Below are positions 1-9,601 of a DNA stretch of 64,000 bases, piece by piece. The stretch covers positions 1,364,001 through 1,428,000 of the forward strand of contig OY723303.1 in assembly GCA_963210315.1 (NCBI GenBank), given 5' to 3'. The DNA is from Rhynchopus euleeides (Eukaryota > Euglenozoa > Diplonemea > Diplonemida > Diplonemidae). A program made the translations under genes and the position numbers. The notes beneath the pieces were generated by a model, which saw nothing but the letters and a program-made list of their open reading frames with translations, did no database searches and was not told the origin of the DNA. Numbering within the stretch: the first letter of the stretch is position 1; every line of letters begins with the position of its first letter.

Positions 1-162
1 AAGAAGCGGGCAGCACAGTCACACCTCAGCTCTCTTGCTGATGGGGAGTCTGCGAAGCTGGGTATCGGCCTCTGCCCTGGGAAGTACTACCTGAGCAACG
101 AGGGTGACATGGATGTCACGGTGCACGGCATACTCCGCACCATGCACCTTCCTATGGTCTGA
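1..162 (+). CDS. C-terminal 53 codons of a possible protein gene cut by the window edge
   Basis: Reading frame 1 is open from the first base and ends at TGA 160-162. The translation is of mixed, non-repetitive composition, unlike the low-complexity shadows nearby, and ends in HGILRTMHLPMV. No family is recognisable from so short a tail. The next 200 bases carry no further frame, so this would be the 3' end of a gene entering from the left. It could be a chance opening, hence the modest confidence. Confidence 0.4.
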   Translation, partial: KKRAAQSHLSSLADGESAKLGIGLCPGKYYLSNEGDMDVTVHGILRTMHLPMV

Positions 163-710
163 CCCCCGTCCCGCACGTCGGGGGGGCAGGGGGGCTGCAT
201 TGCAGTGTGCATTGTTGCATCACGCAAGGCAGCCTGCGTGCTTGGCGTGCTCTGCACCGTGGCACAAGCAGAAGGGATCTTACTCTAGTTCTCAGGGAGT
301 GCTAGGGGCGTAGTTTGTTAGACACGCCGGTGTGCGTGTCGGCGGCTCATGGTTGGTGAGAAGGGCGTGCGGCAGTGCGCCCTGGGCAGGCCTGTCGCTA
401 ACTTTTCGATTATGGAGATTTGGTGGGTTGACGCTCCTGTTTTGGGGGGGGATCAGGGGGAAACACTAGGGGTCAATTTTTCTCGCGCGCGCTTCGCGCG
501 CGCTCGTGTTGTTGCCTAATTTTCCCGTCGGTGGACCGCTAGGTGGGCACGGTGTGAGGCGCTGGGTTCCTTCCGTGGTTCCTCTCCCGCTCGCGCCATC
601 CTCGGGTGCCGGAAGAAACCCAAAAAATGGCTTTCGGGACCATGATTTACCCCCTGATATGCCACGGCCGTTGAAGCGCAAGGACTTGGTTACTAGACGG
701 GCACGCGAGA

Positions 711-772
711 TGGGGGGTCTGGGGGTCGGAGCCCCCCAGCCGCCGGAGGCCACGGTAGTGAACATCTGTTCA
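711..772 (+). repeat. 60-bp GC-hairpin dispersed repeat, occurrence 1
   Basis: GGGGGTCTGGGGG followed by a C6 block, then the shared tail GGAGGCCACGGTAGTGAAC. Lies inside transposon copy 1; five further occurrences are in the window. Confidence 0.85.
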
Positions 773-863
773 TTGTGGGCGTACAGATTCTGTGTGAGTT
801 GGCTGCGTCCTCCTGAGGCTACTGGAGCTGTTGGATTCCTGACCTGTGTGCACACGCTATACA

Positions 864-930
864 GGGGGGTCTGGGGGGGCGGAGCCCCCCAGCCGCCGGA
901 GGCCACGGTAGTGAGCATCTGTTCCTGCAA
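864..930 (+). repeat. 60-bp GC-hairpin dispersed repeat, occurrence 2
   Basis: Same unit, with a GGGGGGC-GGA-GCCCCCC stem and the tail GCCACGGTAGTGAGCATC. It begins CAGGGGGG and ends TTCCTG. Confidence 0.85.
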
Positions 931-1172
931 AACCATACTCTCTTCGACGTCGACCCAGTGAAAGTGGGTTGACGCTTGGTCGACGCTTGGTGAGCGTCGA
1001 CCCAGTGGAACCGGGTCAACGCTAGGTTAGCGTCGACCCGGAATGGGTTGACGCTTGGTCCAGGCTTGAATGGCAACCCAGTTCCACTGGGTCGACGCTG
1101 GGTCGACGCTTTTTTATGGGGGGGGAAACCCAAAATCACTGGGTCGACGGTCGACGCTTAGCGACATGCCTG

Positions 1173-2220
1173 CGCCCTGGGCTCGGGTTGGGGGGGGGGG
1201 GGGGGATTCGGGGGACGGTACAGTAGATTTTGGACGTCGCCTGTGTTACACCCCTCCTTCCCGCGCCCCTTCCCCTTCCCCTTCCCCACACCCCCCCCCC
1301 CACCAACGGGCCTCCGGTGATCGCCGGAAAAGCAAAGCAGAAGGGAAACAAAAAAAAGGCAGCCACAACGAACGAAAAAAGAATCATCGCCGGCCAAAAA
1401 AAAATCAACAACAAAAAAGTAGTAAAAAAAACCCCAGATAACGGTGTTGTCGATTGCCCCGGCTTCCGCTTCTGTGGCTTGTCGGCACTCACCACTGGGG
1501 AGAACCACAAGAAGGGGGGGTGGGGGGGTGGGTGGGTGGGTGGATCTTTCTCTCTATGCAGCCCCCGAGGCCCGACTGCCGTGGCGTCGTGTGGGAGTTG
1601 GCTCGCAGGGGCAGCCAAGAAGGTTCCAAGTTGTGTTTGCGTGGTGCAAGCATCTGAATGGGGGTGTGTGTGTGTGTGTGGTGGGGGGGCATAGCAGAAC
1701 GTGACGAAGGGAGATCCACTCCACAGCTGCCTCAGTCGCCCCCCCACCCCCTGCTGCTGATGACACGGTGCGGTCGCTGTGCATGCTCCAAGTTGCAAGC
1801 TTCATTAATGCCTTGCAAGGTGTACAACTCCTCCGCTGCCTGCAACGTCACAATGGGTGGTGTGGGTAGTGTTGTATGACCCCACTTTCCGAGAACTGCA
1901 GAACCTGGGAACCACGGCTCCCAGCCCACCGTATGGTGGCGTGTGTGGGTGAGATGGGGGGGGGTGGGGAGGGGGGGTCGGGAGTGGGCCCACGCGGTGT
2001 GTCGATCCGCATGAAACAAACGCAGAACACCCTCACGTCTCTCCCCCCCCCCCCCCGGCGTCGGCCCCCCCCCCCCCCCGCACATCCCAAGCCCCTCCAC
2101 ACCTCACAACCTACCAGGGGAGGCACCGGAGTGGAGTGGGGAGGAGGAGGTGGTGGTGTGTGTGTTTGTGGGTGTCCCACACGACACTCCTCACCACCAC
2201 CACCACCACCACCATCACTA
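1173..2220. other. Low-complexity intergenic stretch
   Basis: Runs of G (about 1191-1205), C, A and (GT)n (about 1663-1681), with long C tracts at about 2041-2080 and an (ACC)n run near 2198-2215. Several frames are open here but they translate these runs (poly-Pro, Gly, His), and I see no gene. Confidence 0.7.
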
Positions 2221-2221
2221 C

Positions 2222-2475
2222 GTGGGGTCGTACGTACTCCCACGTCAGAGGTGAAAATATTAGATTGCGGGAAGACGAACTTCTGCGAAAGCATTCGACA
2301 AGAATGTCTTCATTAATCAAGAACGAGAGTGTGGGGATCGAAGATGATCAGATACCGTCGTAGTCCACGACTGTAAACGATGCCGTCTCAGGATCGAAGG
2401 GTGCACCACTATGGCCCCTACGGCACTACCCTTGAAACGAGAAATCAAAGATTATGGGTTCAGGGGGGAGTACAT

Positions 2476-2508
<33 letters not shown>

Positions 2509-2608
2509 TGACACCACCAGGTGTGGAGTGTATGCGGCTTAATTTGACTCAACACGGGGAATTGGACTGACAGATTGAGAGCTCTTTCTCGATCCATTGT
2601 GTGGTGGT
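2222..2608 (+). pseudogene. Fragment of nuclear 18S (SSU) rRNA gene
   Basis: Contains several universal SSU blocks in order: GTCAGAGGTGAAAATATTAG near 2242, CATTAATCAAGAACGAGAG, GATCAGATACCGTCGTAGTC, AATTGACGGAATGACACCAC, GCGGCTTAATTTGACTCAAC and GATTGAGAGCTCTTTCTCGA. This is the central part of the molecule, roughly one fifth of an 18S gene, with neither end present. About 30 bases normally found between the ACACGGGGAA block and the GACAGATTGAG block are missing. It runs into a (GGT)n tract just upstream of the WD40 gene, so it is a detached copy, not an rDNA unit. The ACGGAATGACACCACCAGG wording resembles euglenozoan rRNA. Confidence 0.88.
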
Positions 2609-2698
2609 GGTGGTGGTGGTAATGAGTGTCGTGTGGTACACTGTCACTTTCAACTTTACACCACCACCCGACACAGAGGCAGCCTGCGCACCGCAGCC

Positions 2699-5600
2699 AT
2701 GGCAGCCACAGCGGTGCTGCTGCTGCTGTGCTGCACTACACTGCCCGCATGCCCCAGTGATGCGGGTCCGCAGTGCACAGCGGAGCTTGCAAGGGTGCAG
2801 GGGGTGCCCTCGCACATCGCTGTTTCGCATGACGACACGCTGGCTGCGGTGGCAGCGGCGAGTGGTTTGCACGTGTACAAGGTGAAGACAGGTGCTGCTG
2901 TGGCGGTGCCCTCTTACGGTGATACGGCTGACGTTGCCTTCTCTCCTGATGCGGAGAGACTGGTGGTGGGTCAGCGGTGGGGCGGTGTTGCTGTTATCAC
3001 GTTGATCAGCGGGACGGAGCTGTGGTCAAACACATCGAAAGGGGCCTGTTTTTCTGTGACATACTCACCAGACGGGACACGTGTTGCCTCTGGGCACCGG
3101 GACGGGAACATCTACATCTGGAATGCTACGACTGGTGACTTGCTGTTGTCCCTCACTGGCAGTCACAACGAGCTGTATGCGTTGACGTACACCCTTGACG
3201 GTCTCAGACTCATCGGTGGGTTGTGGGATGCCAACGTTGTTGTGTGGGATGCAACAACTGGTGACATTCTCAAGACTCTGACAGATCACACAGATACTGT
3301 CTACGCCATCGAGGTCTCACCAGATGGTCTGTACTTCGCAACTCTGTCAAAGCGCTTTACGGATTCGGTGATCATCTACAACCTGAGGGACTACTCCATC
3401 CACAAGCAGTTCACACATAACAGCATCCGATCCAAACTGTATACTAGCAGAACCATGTCCGATCTGTCCTTCTCCCAAGACTGGAGCAAATTCGTGTTGG
3501 TGGGAGAAGGTGCCATGGAGGTGTACTCTGTGGCAACCGGGAGCCCGCTGGAGTGGCACGACATGCCCTCGGAACTGACATACACAGTGTCGTACTTCCA
3601 CACCACCGACACCATCATCACGGCAGAGGGGGCTGCCACAGCTGCAATCCTTCTGTGGGAAGACGTGCGTACAAGTGCCGGTCTCCGTGCCTGCCCGCAT
3701 CTGGCGGGTCCGCTGTGCACAGCGGAGTTTGCAAGGGTGCAGGGAACGCCCTGGCGAATCGCTCTATCGCATGACGACACGCTGGCTGCGGTGGCAGCGA
3801 ATCCTGGTTTGCACGTGTACAAGGTGAAGACAGGTGCTGCTGTGGCAGTGCCCTCTTACGGGGCTACTACCGACGTTGCCTTCTCTCCTGATGCGGAGAA
3901 ACTAGCGGCAGGAGTGGGGCGGGGCAGTGTTGCTGTTATCACGTTGAGCAGCGGGACGGAACTGTGGTCAGACACATCGAAAGGGGACTGTTATTGTGTG
4001 ACGTACTCACCAGACGGGACACGTGTTGCCTCTGGGCACGGGGACAGGAACATCTACATCTGGAATGCTACGACTGGTGACTTGCTGTTGTCTCTCACTG
4101 GCGGTCACACCGACCGGGTATTCGAGGTGACATACACCCTTGACGGTCTCAGACTCATCAGTGGGTCGTGGGATTACAGGGTTGTTGTGTGGAATGCAAC
4201 AACTGGTGCTATTCTCAAGACTCTGATAGATCACACGACCAATGTCTACACCATCGAGGTCTCACCAGATGGTCTGTACTTCGCGACTTCGGGGAAGTAT
4301 GCAGATAATGATGGGATGATCATCTACAACCTGAGCGACTACTCCATCCACAAGAAGTTCACGAACAGCAGAACCATGTACGATCTGTCCTTCTCCCAGG
4401 ACTGGAGCAAATTCGTGTTGGTGGGAGAAGGTGCCATGGAGGTGTACTCTGTGGAAACTGAGAGCGTGCTGGAGTCGCACGACATGCCCTCGGAAGTAAC
4501 AGTCACAGCTTCGTACTTCCACCACAACGACACCATCATCACGGTCGACTGGATCGCCAATGGTGGAATCCTTCTGTGGGAAGACGTGTCACCGACACCT
4601 GTCCCGAATGCACCACCCCACACTGCGGCCCCGCCACTGGGGGTGACATCTGTGCCGGGGACCCCCAGCCCGCAGGCCCGTGTCGTGGCGTGCGCGGAGG
4701 CGGCAGAGTGTGTGGTGGCTGTGCAGCACGTGGGTGCTGTGCGTGGGGTGGCGCTCTCCCCGGACGGGCGCACCCTTGCAGCAAGCGACGGGACGCGGCA
4801 GGTGCGCGTGGCGGATGTGAGCAGCGGGTGGGTCGTCTGGCGTGCGGCGGGGTCAGGGCACGTGGCCTTCAGCCGTGACGGGCGTCGTGTGGTGTCTGCG
4901 TCTGCGTCTGCCTCTGGCGACGACTCTGGAGAGGGACCAGCTGTGGGCTCCGGCGTGGTGGTGTCTGAGGCGGGCGGCGGTGCGGTGCGGCACGTGGGCG
5001 CGGCAAGCGTGGGTGTCGGGGACGTGGCGCTATCTCCTGACGGGACGCTGGTGGTGGCGGGCGGCAGCGACGGTGTGGTGCGCACGTGGGACTGTGCCAG
5101 CGGGGAGCTGCTGCGGGTGTACCGGCACCCGGGGGTGGCTGCTTTTGGCGTGCACGCCGTGGCGCATGCAGGCGGTGCGGGGCTTGCCGTGCTGAGCGAC
5201 AGGGCGGGGCAGGTCCTGCTGTGGGACGGGGTGCACGTGGCGACGCTGCTGCCGCGCGGCGGGGTGGCGTCTGCTGCGGTGAGCAGGGACGGCGGGCGTG
5301 TGGCTGTGGTGTCAGGACGACGGATCTGTGTGTGGCAGCGTGCCACCAACAGCACCACACCTCTGCTTGTGGCTGCAGCATGGGCAGACACCGCGAAGAC
5401 CAGCTTGGCGCTGTCCGCAGACGGTACGCTGCTCGTGCAGTGGGGCGGGGACGAGCAGGTGCGCGTGCGCGACACACACACCCTGCGCACGGTGTGGGTC
5501 GTGGATGCCGGGCGTGTCACAAGTGCGTGCTTCGGCGCTGCCGGGCAGCTGCTCGTGACGGGCGCTGCTGACGGGCTGGTGGTGGTGTGGCGCCTGCGGC

Positions 5601-5764
5601 TCCCTGCCCCACAGGGCGCCACCAGCATCGCCTTCATCGCAGGCGTGTGTGCCGCTGTGCTGTGCGTCATCGCCACCGCTGCCCTGATCGCCTTCACAGC
5701 TGTGCGTCATTTGTTCCATGATTTTGATAAGTGCATGGAACAGGATTCTGGACCACTGCCCTGA
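2699..5764 (+). CDS. Secreted WD40-repeat protein with C-terminal membrane anchor
   Basis: Single open frame of 1021 codons. The ATG at 2699 is chosen because the next residues form a signal peptide (MAATAVLLLLCCTTLPACPS); the frame is open further upstream only through the (GGT)n tract and has no better start. WD40-type repeats (SPDG, FSPDAE, IYIWNATTGD, VVVWDATTGD) fill residues ~23-960. Residues ~23-330 and ~336-645 are near-identical tandem copies, and a third, Val/Gly-rich propeller follows from ~664. A hydrophobic segment at ~975-1000 is followed by a short Cys-containing tail, so this reads as a type I membrane protein with extracellular or lumenal propellers and several N-glycosylation sequons (WSNTSKG, WNATTG). 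Ligand unknown; WD40 domains usually scaffold protein contacts. Confidence 0.92.
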   Translation: MAATAVLLLLCCTTLPACPSDAGPQCTAELARVQGVPSHIAVSHDDTLAAVAAASGLHVYKVKTGAAVAVPSYGDTADVAFSPDAERLVVGQRWGGVAVITLISGTELWSNTSKGACFSVTYSPDGTRVASGHRDGNIYIWNATTGDLLLSLTGSHNELYALTYTLDGLRLIGGLWDANVVVWDATTGDILKTLTDHTDTVYAIEVSPDGLYFATLSKRFTDSVIIYNLRDYSIHKQFTHNSIRSKLYTSRTMSDLSFSQDWSKFVLVGEGAMEVYSVATGSPLEWHDMPSELTYTVSYFHTTDTIITAEGAATAAILLWEDVRTSAGLRACPHLAGPLCTAEFARVQGTPWRIALSHDDTLAAVAANPGLHVYKVKTGAAVAVPSYGATTDVAFSPDAEKLAAGVGRGSVAVITLSSGTELWSDTSKGDCYCVTYSPDGTRVASGHGDRNIYIWNATTGDLLLSLTGGHTDRVFEVTYTLDGLRLISGSWDYRVVVWNATTGAILKTLIDHTTNVYTIEVSPDGLYFATSGKYADNDGMIIYNLSDYSIHKKFTNSRTMYDLSFSQDWSKFVLVGEGAMEVYSVETESVLESHDMPSEVTVTASYFHHNDTIITVDWIANGGILLWEDVSPTPVPNAPPHTAAPPLGVTSVPGTPSPQARVVACAEAAECVVAVQHVGAVRGVALSPDGRTLAASDGTRQVRVADVSSGWVVWRAAGSGHVAFSRDGRRVVSASASASGDDSGEGPAVGSGVVVSEAGGGAVRHVGAASVGVGDVALSPDGTLVVAGGSDGVVRTWDCASGELLRVYRHPGVAAFGVHAVAHAGGAGLAVLSDRAGQVLLWDGVHVATLLPRGGVASAAVSRDGGRVAVVSGRRICVWQRATNSTTPLLVAAAWADTAKTSLALSADGTLLVQWGGDEQVRVRDTHTLRTVWVVDAGRVTSACFGAAGQLLVTGAADGLVVVWRLRLPAPQGATSIAFIAGVCAAVLCVIATAALIAFTAVRHLFHDFDKCMEQDSGPLP

Positions 5765-6635
5765 TACCCCGCATGATTTTCGCCCTTTCTAAGAAAACAC
5801 CGACCCACTGGCACACGCCACGAGCGTACATCTGAGGAAGCAAACACACGACACGCATTTTAGTAGAAAGAGAGAACAGCAAGGGCCCCACAAGAAACAC
5901 GCCACTGGCGTCAACAGGGTACAGTCACAAGCCAAGGTGTTCAGAAAGAGCGAAATCAGGGCTCACTGCCAGCTCACTGCCAGCAGTTGAGGGTCCCTCG
6001 AGAACAGCAGGCAATAAGAACGATAATCATCGAGATTCCCCCTCGGGGTGCACATCCCCCGTTCTTTAGACTCTTTGAAATCCAGGTGCCACCGACGCTT
6101 TGCAATACCATTTATGTGTGTGGAGGTACCACCAGAGTGCGCTAGGTGCGACCCACACTAAACAAACAGGTTGCCGTGTGTGTCTGTCTCACCGCAGCGG
6201 AGCTGACCTGCCTCTGCGACCCCTTGCCCCCGCCCTCTGTGTGTTCCCAGGGTTTTGCGTAATTTCTGCCCATGTTCCCACGAAAAAGGGCCCTTGATTC
6301 GCTTTCCCATTCCCGAAGTAATCCAACTGGGGTATTGGTGCCCCCTGAAACCTCTGTCCCTCTGCGCACATGCCCTCGATGTGCCGCAAAACGAAACCCG
6401 GATCCTCGCCCATCCTTGCCCTCCCCCTCCCCCGCCCCTGCCCCTGCCACACCCTCAGTTGTTTTGTTGTCACCGGCGTGTGAGCCACTGCACCGCACAC
6501 AAGACCCACCCGCATGTGGCTTCTTGACAGTCACGGAGAACACTCGCACAGGATGAACACCTTGGGTGGAGTGCTTAGCCTCCAGGGTGTTTGAGTAGGA
6601 ACGATACGATATATGGGGGGTGCCAACCACACACC
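5765..6635. other. Intergenic region without recognised gene
   Basis: Moderate-complexity DNA with a C-rich stretch near 6415-6450. No frame has protein-like composition. It presumably holds the 3' UTR of the WD40 gene and the 5' region of the next gene. Confidence 0.6.
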
Positions 6636-8846
6636 ATGTCCTTCAGCAAGCAGCCGAGTGCTGCGTTCGTGAGGTCGGCATTCCGGAGCTCGCAGGGGGG
6701 CCAGGAAGGGTGGCAGCTCAACGCAGCGCACCGGGAGCGCATCCACCGTGCTGGGAGAGCTGCGCCTGCTGCGGCGGCAGCGCCACACGCCTTTCGCACC
6801 GGAGGGGCTGGGTTTGCCGAGGCATGGTGGGATGATGCAGAGGGCCCAGCGAGCTGCCCCGACATCGCCGAGGTCCTGTGGCAGGCTGAGGTTGGGCCGA
6901 CGCCGGGCGGGCCTGGCGGGGACACCTCCGGTGTCATCGACGTCACAGCAGGCGACACACCCGACGATGCCACAGAGGGTTTGCCAAGCCACCCTGGGAG
7001 AATCCCCTCCGGAGGTGACGTGGTGTCGGATGTTGCCCCATCTTCCGGGCTCCACCCGCTCCCCTCATCCCCTGAGGTGGATGTCGAGGCGCTTGCGGAA
7101 AGCCCTGCTCTCTGCGAGGCGGTGTTCCATCAGGCAGGTGCTGATTCCCTCGGGATCCTGGGCGGCGTCACCTTTGGGTTCGAGCTGGATTGCATCATCG
7201 ACGAGCCTGTCACGCGTGCCTCCATCGCGCATGACCTGACAAACCACTCGATGAACCACAACCCCTTCCAATCGGGCGGGTCGCGCCCCACAGAGCTGTC
7301 AAACCGGTTCCAGTTTTACCCGCTGGACTATGCCGACCGGAAGAGACATGACGTGTGGAAGATAAAACCAGACTACTTCCACATATCATCCCACAGTGGG
7401 GAGAAGGTGAAATCATTCCAGGTGGTCTCCCCGCCTCTGCGGAGTGGGAATCCCAACGAGGTGATGCATGCGCTCGCAACGGTGTTTGGCATGCTGCGAT
7501 CCATCGGCGCGCGGTGCGACCCGACCTGCGGGATGCACATCCACATCGATGCGTCGCGCATGCCGGTGTCAGAGCTCAACGCCTTCACCGAGAGATGGGT
7601 TTCCGTAGAGGATGCTGTTGATGAGCTTATCCCGATCGACCGCTCCCGCCACGCTGTCGAAGGGATGGAATCAAACAAAGCCCTGGTTGAGGCAGGGCAT
7701 CGCGCCGCCGCTGCCGCCGCCGCCGCCACCACCCCCTGGGGAGGCTACCACACTGACGACCCTGCCTCCCACCTCCTGAGTGACAGCATGCCGCACAGCA
7801 GCAGTGGGAAGGGCGGGGTGCAGCCCTTTTTCCCTTCCCCCGCCTCGGCCTCTGCAGCGGCAGAGGTGGCGGGGCCACCCGCGCCCCAGAACATCCAGGA
7901 GCTTGTGGCGGCGTTCAACCCGACGGGGAGGTTTGCCAAGGTGAACCTCACGAATTTCCTCCTCCCTGTTCCGGATTATCAGGAGACTGTGGAGTTCCGC
8001 TTCCACCACGCGGTGATGGATCCGGTTGCGGTGCTGTGCTGCGCGGGGATTGCGGCGTCCATCCTGTTCGACCCGACGGGGTCTGGCAGTGGAAGGAACG
8101 GGGACACCCCCGCGACACCGGCCCGCCCCGCCGAGGGGACAACGAAGAAGAAGAGGAAGAAGAAGAAGCGCGGCAGCACCACCGCCACCCCCTTCCGCAA
8201 CCTCATGCGGATGATACCCTCCGCTCCGCTGCGCGCCTACGCCGAGGTGCGTCGGAGGGACGTCGAAGCCCTGCACGTGCAGTACATCAGAAACATGATG
8301 CAACGCGGCGTCTCCCGCCAGGCTCTCGATGCCTCCCTTGGGAGAACCCTTGTCACCCGGCTGCTATCGAAGCCTTCCACCCGAGCAGCGCTGCTCGGCA
8401 GCGGGGACAGCCAGGGGCAGGGCCCTTCCCTCGTCGGGCCTGGCGGGGGGGAGAGGGCAGCCGGGGGCGCGGTGGTTGCAGGTGGGGGTGGTGGGGCAGC
8501 GCCGCCTGCGTCGCGCGTGGCTTCCAAAAGGGATGACCGGATGCAGCTGTATAAGCATGACATCCGCGGGATGCTGAGCTGCGGGCAGACGGTGCGTGCT
8601 GCGGATGGGAGCCTCCTGTCGTATTACAGCGGGCCGCGCAGCGTCATCTCTCCCCGGGACCACGCCCTGCGCGAGGCATTCCCAATCCTCACCACCGGCA
8701 TCATCAAATCTGTGGACAACACACCCTCCGTCAGCAATGCGGGAAGTGGCCTCTCTGGAGGCATCGGGAAGGACAGTGTCGTACACTACATCCCAGACGA
8801 CCCCATCGACCCGATGCCTGCCGCTCCCCCGGGGCAGCAGTGGTGA
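6636..8846 (+). CDS. Amidoligase-like protein (Amidoligase_2 / COOH-NH2 ligase fold)
   Basis: 736-residue protein. Translation is set from the ATG at 6636 (CACACCATGTCC), the first ATG of the frame. Residues ~176-465 carry the amidoligase pattern in order: GVTFGFELD (~176), WKIKPDYFH (~240), FQVVSPPL (~261), CDPTCGMHIHIDAS (~297), FAKVNLTNFL (~432) and ETVEFRFHHAVMD (~450). In this family these correspond to the acidic and histidine metal/ATP site of a glutamine-synthetase-like fold that joins a carboxylate to an amine. The family core is interrupted by a low-complexity Ala/Pro/Ser insert (~355-430). The N-terminal 170 residues, a basic KKKRKKKK tract (~508) and a Gly-rich linker are likely disordered, and a conserved-looking tail (HDIRGMLSCGQTV) follows. 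Substrate cannot be inferred. Confidence 0.8.
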   Translation: MSFSKQPSAAFVRSAFRSSQGGQEGWQLNAAHRERIHRAGRAAPAAAAAPHAFRTGGAGFAEAWWDDAEGPASCPDIAEVLWQAEVGPTPGGPGGDTSGVIDVTAGDTPDDATEGLPSHPGRIPSGGDVVSDVAPSSGLHPLPSSPEVDVEALAESPALCEAVFHQAGADSLGILGGVTFGFELDCIIDEPVTRASIAHDLTNHSMNHNPFQSGGSRPTELSNRFQFYPLDYADRKRHDVWKIKPDYFHISSHSGEKVKSFQVVSPPLRSGNPNEVMHALATVFGMLRSIGARCDPTCGMHIHIDASRMPVSELNAFTERWVSVEDAVDELIPIDRSRHAVEGMESNKALVEAGHRAAAAAAAATTPWGGYHTDDPASHLLSDSMPHSSSGKGGVQPFFPSPASASAAAEVAGPPAPQNIQELVAAFNPTGRFAKVNLTNFLLPVPDYQETVEFRFHHAVMDPVAVLCCAGIAASILFDPTGSGSGRNGDTPATPARPAEGTTKKKRKKKKRGSTTATPFRNLMRMIPSAPLRAYAEVRRRDVEALHVQYIRNMMQRGVSRQALDASLGRTLVTRLLSKPSTRAALLGSGDSQGQGPSLVGPGGGERAAGGAVVAGGGGGAAPPASRVASKRDDRMQLYKHDIRGMLSCGQTVRAADGSLLSYYSGPRSVISPRDHALREAFPILTTGIIKSVDNTPSVSNAGSGLSGGIGKDSVVHYIPDDPIDPMPAAPPGQQW

Positions 8847-9601
8847 TAGGGGAGGGGGGGGGGTTTTTAGTTATGAGAGAGGTTGATTGGAGTGGGTTGG
8901 GCATATCGCATCAACAGCAGCGTGTGTGGCTGAGTGGTTGCCGCATCAAAAAAGGGGGGGAGGGGCAGAGGCAAGGGTGTGCTCGATGTGCCCCCTCCCC
9001 CCCCCCTGCGCCGTCGGAAAGGTTTTCACCTGCGTTGCATTGGGGGTGGGTGGGGTGGGTGCTCGGAGGGGGTGTGGCGTGGTGTGGTGCGCTCGCGCTG
9101 CTGCGCGGTGGTGTCGGGCAGGGATTTTTTTTGTTTCTCAGAGCTTGAAGTTCGCTCAGATTCCCCCGCCCCTGCTTCCCCCGGTGCACTACAAAAAGGA
9201 CTAACATTGCGAGAAGGTGCTGGGAGATTTACTTTTCCATTCCCTCTCGACGATCAAACCCCCGCCCCTGCTTCCCCCGGTAGGGGGGGGGTGAGCAGAA
9301 GCACAGGAGGGAAGGGTGTGTGTGTGCTGTGGGTGATCTCTCATGTCGTGCCGCCCTTCTTGCCTCCCCGTGCCGTGTGGTCCACGAAGGGAGTGGGTCC
9401 AGCGAAGGTTCCTCGAGGGACGGGGGGAGGCAGCCCCTTTTAAGCCCCCCCGCCCCGACCCCCCCCCCCCCCTCCCCCGCCGTGTTCCTTTCTGGATAGC
9501 CCTGTTTCTGTCAACATTTCCACCGCCCACCGGGACTCCTACCACCACCACCACCACCACCACCTGCAGGAGCGCGTGTTGTCCTTCGACTCCCCGTCAC
9601 T
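8847..9601. other. Intergenic region with a short direct repeat
   Basis: G/C-rich low-complexity DNA. The block CCCCCGCCCCTGCTTCCCCC occurs twice, at about 9163 and 9258, in direct orientation. An (ACC)n run at 9540-9562 lies just before the next gene's start. No coding signal seen. Confidence 0.6.

Larger units (their letters stand above)
387..1172 (+). mobile_element. Non-autonomous TIR transposon, copy 1 (9-bp target duplication)
   Basis: Termini are CAGGCCTGTCGCTAA at 387 and its near inverse ending at 1172 (one mismatch in 15). Both flanks are the same 9 bases, CGCCCTGGG (378-386 and 1173-1181), so the boundaries are firm. No transposase is encoded. The interior contains a perfect CG-rich hairpin with TTCG loop at about 484-502, two copies of a 60-bp hairpin repeat, and a cluster of TGGGTCGACGC-type motifs at about 955-1160. 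A 9-bp duplication is typical of Mutator-like elements and also seen in Merlin; TIR sequence alone does not decide. A second copy lies inverted at 37273-38136. Confidence 0.93.

Noticed and set aside
484-502. CG-rich TTCG hairpin as a transcription terminator
   Set aside because: It lies inside both copies of a transposon, in a eukaryotic setting, without a gene ending there.
1136-2316. Several 100-220-codon frames
   Set aside because: They translate homopolymer and microsatellite runs (poly-Pro, Gly, His, Thr) on both strands.
4339-5697. Long minus-strand frame (452 codons)
   Set aside because: Antisense of the third WD40 propeller; Thr/Ala/Pro-rich with no domain.
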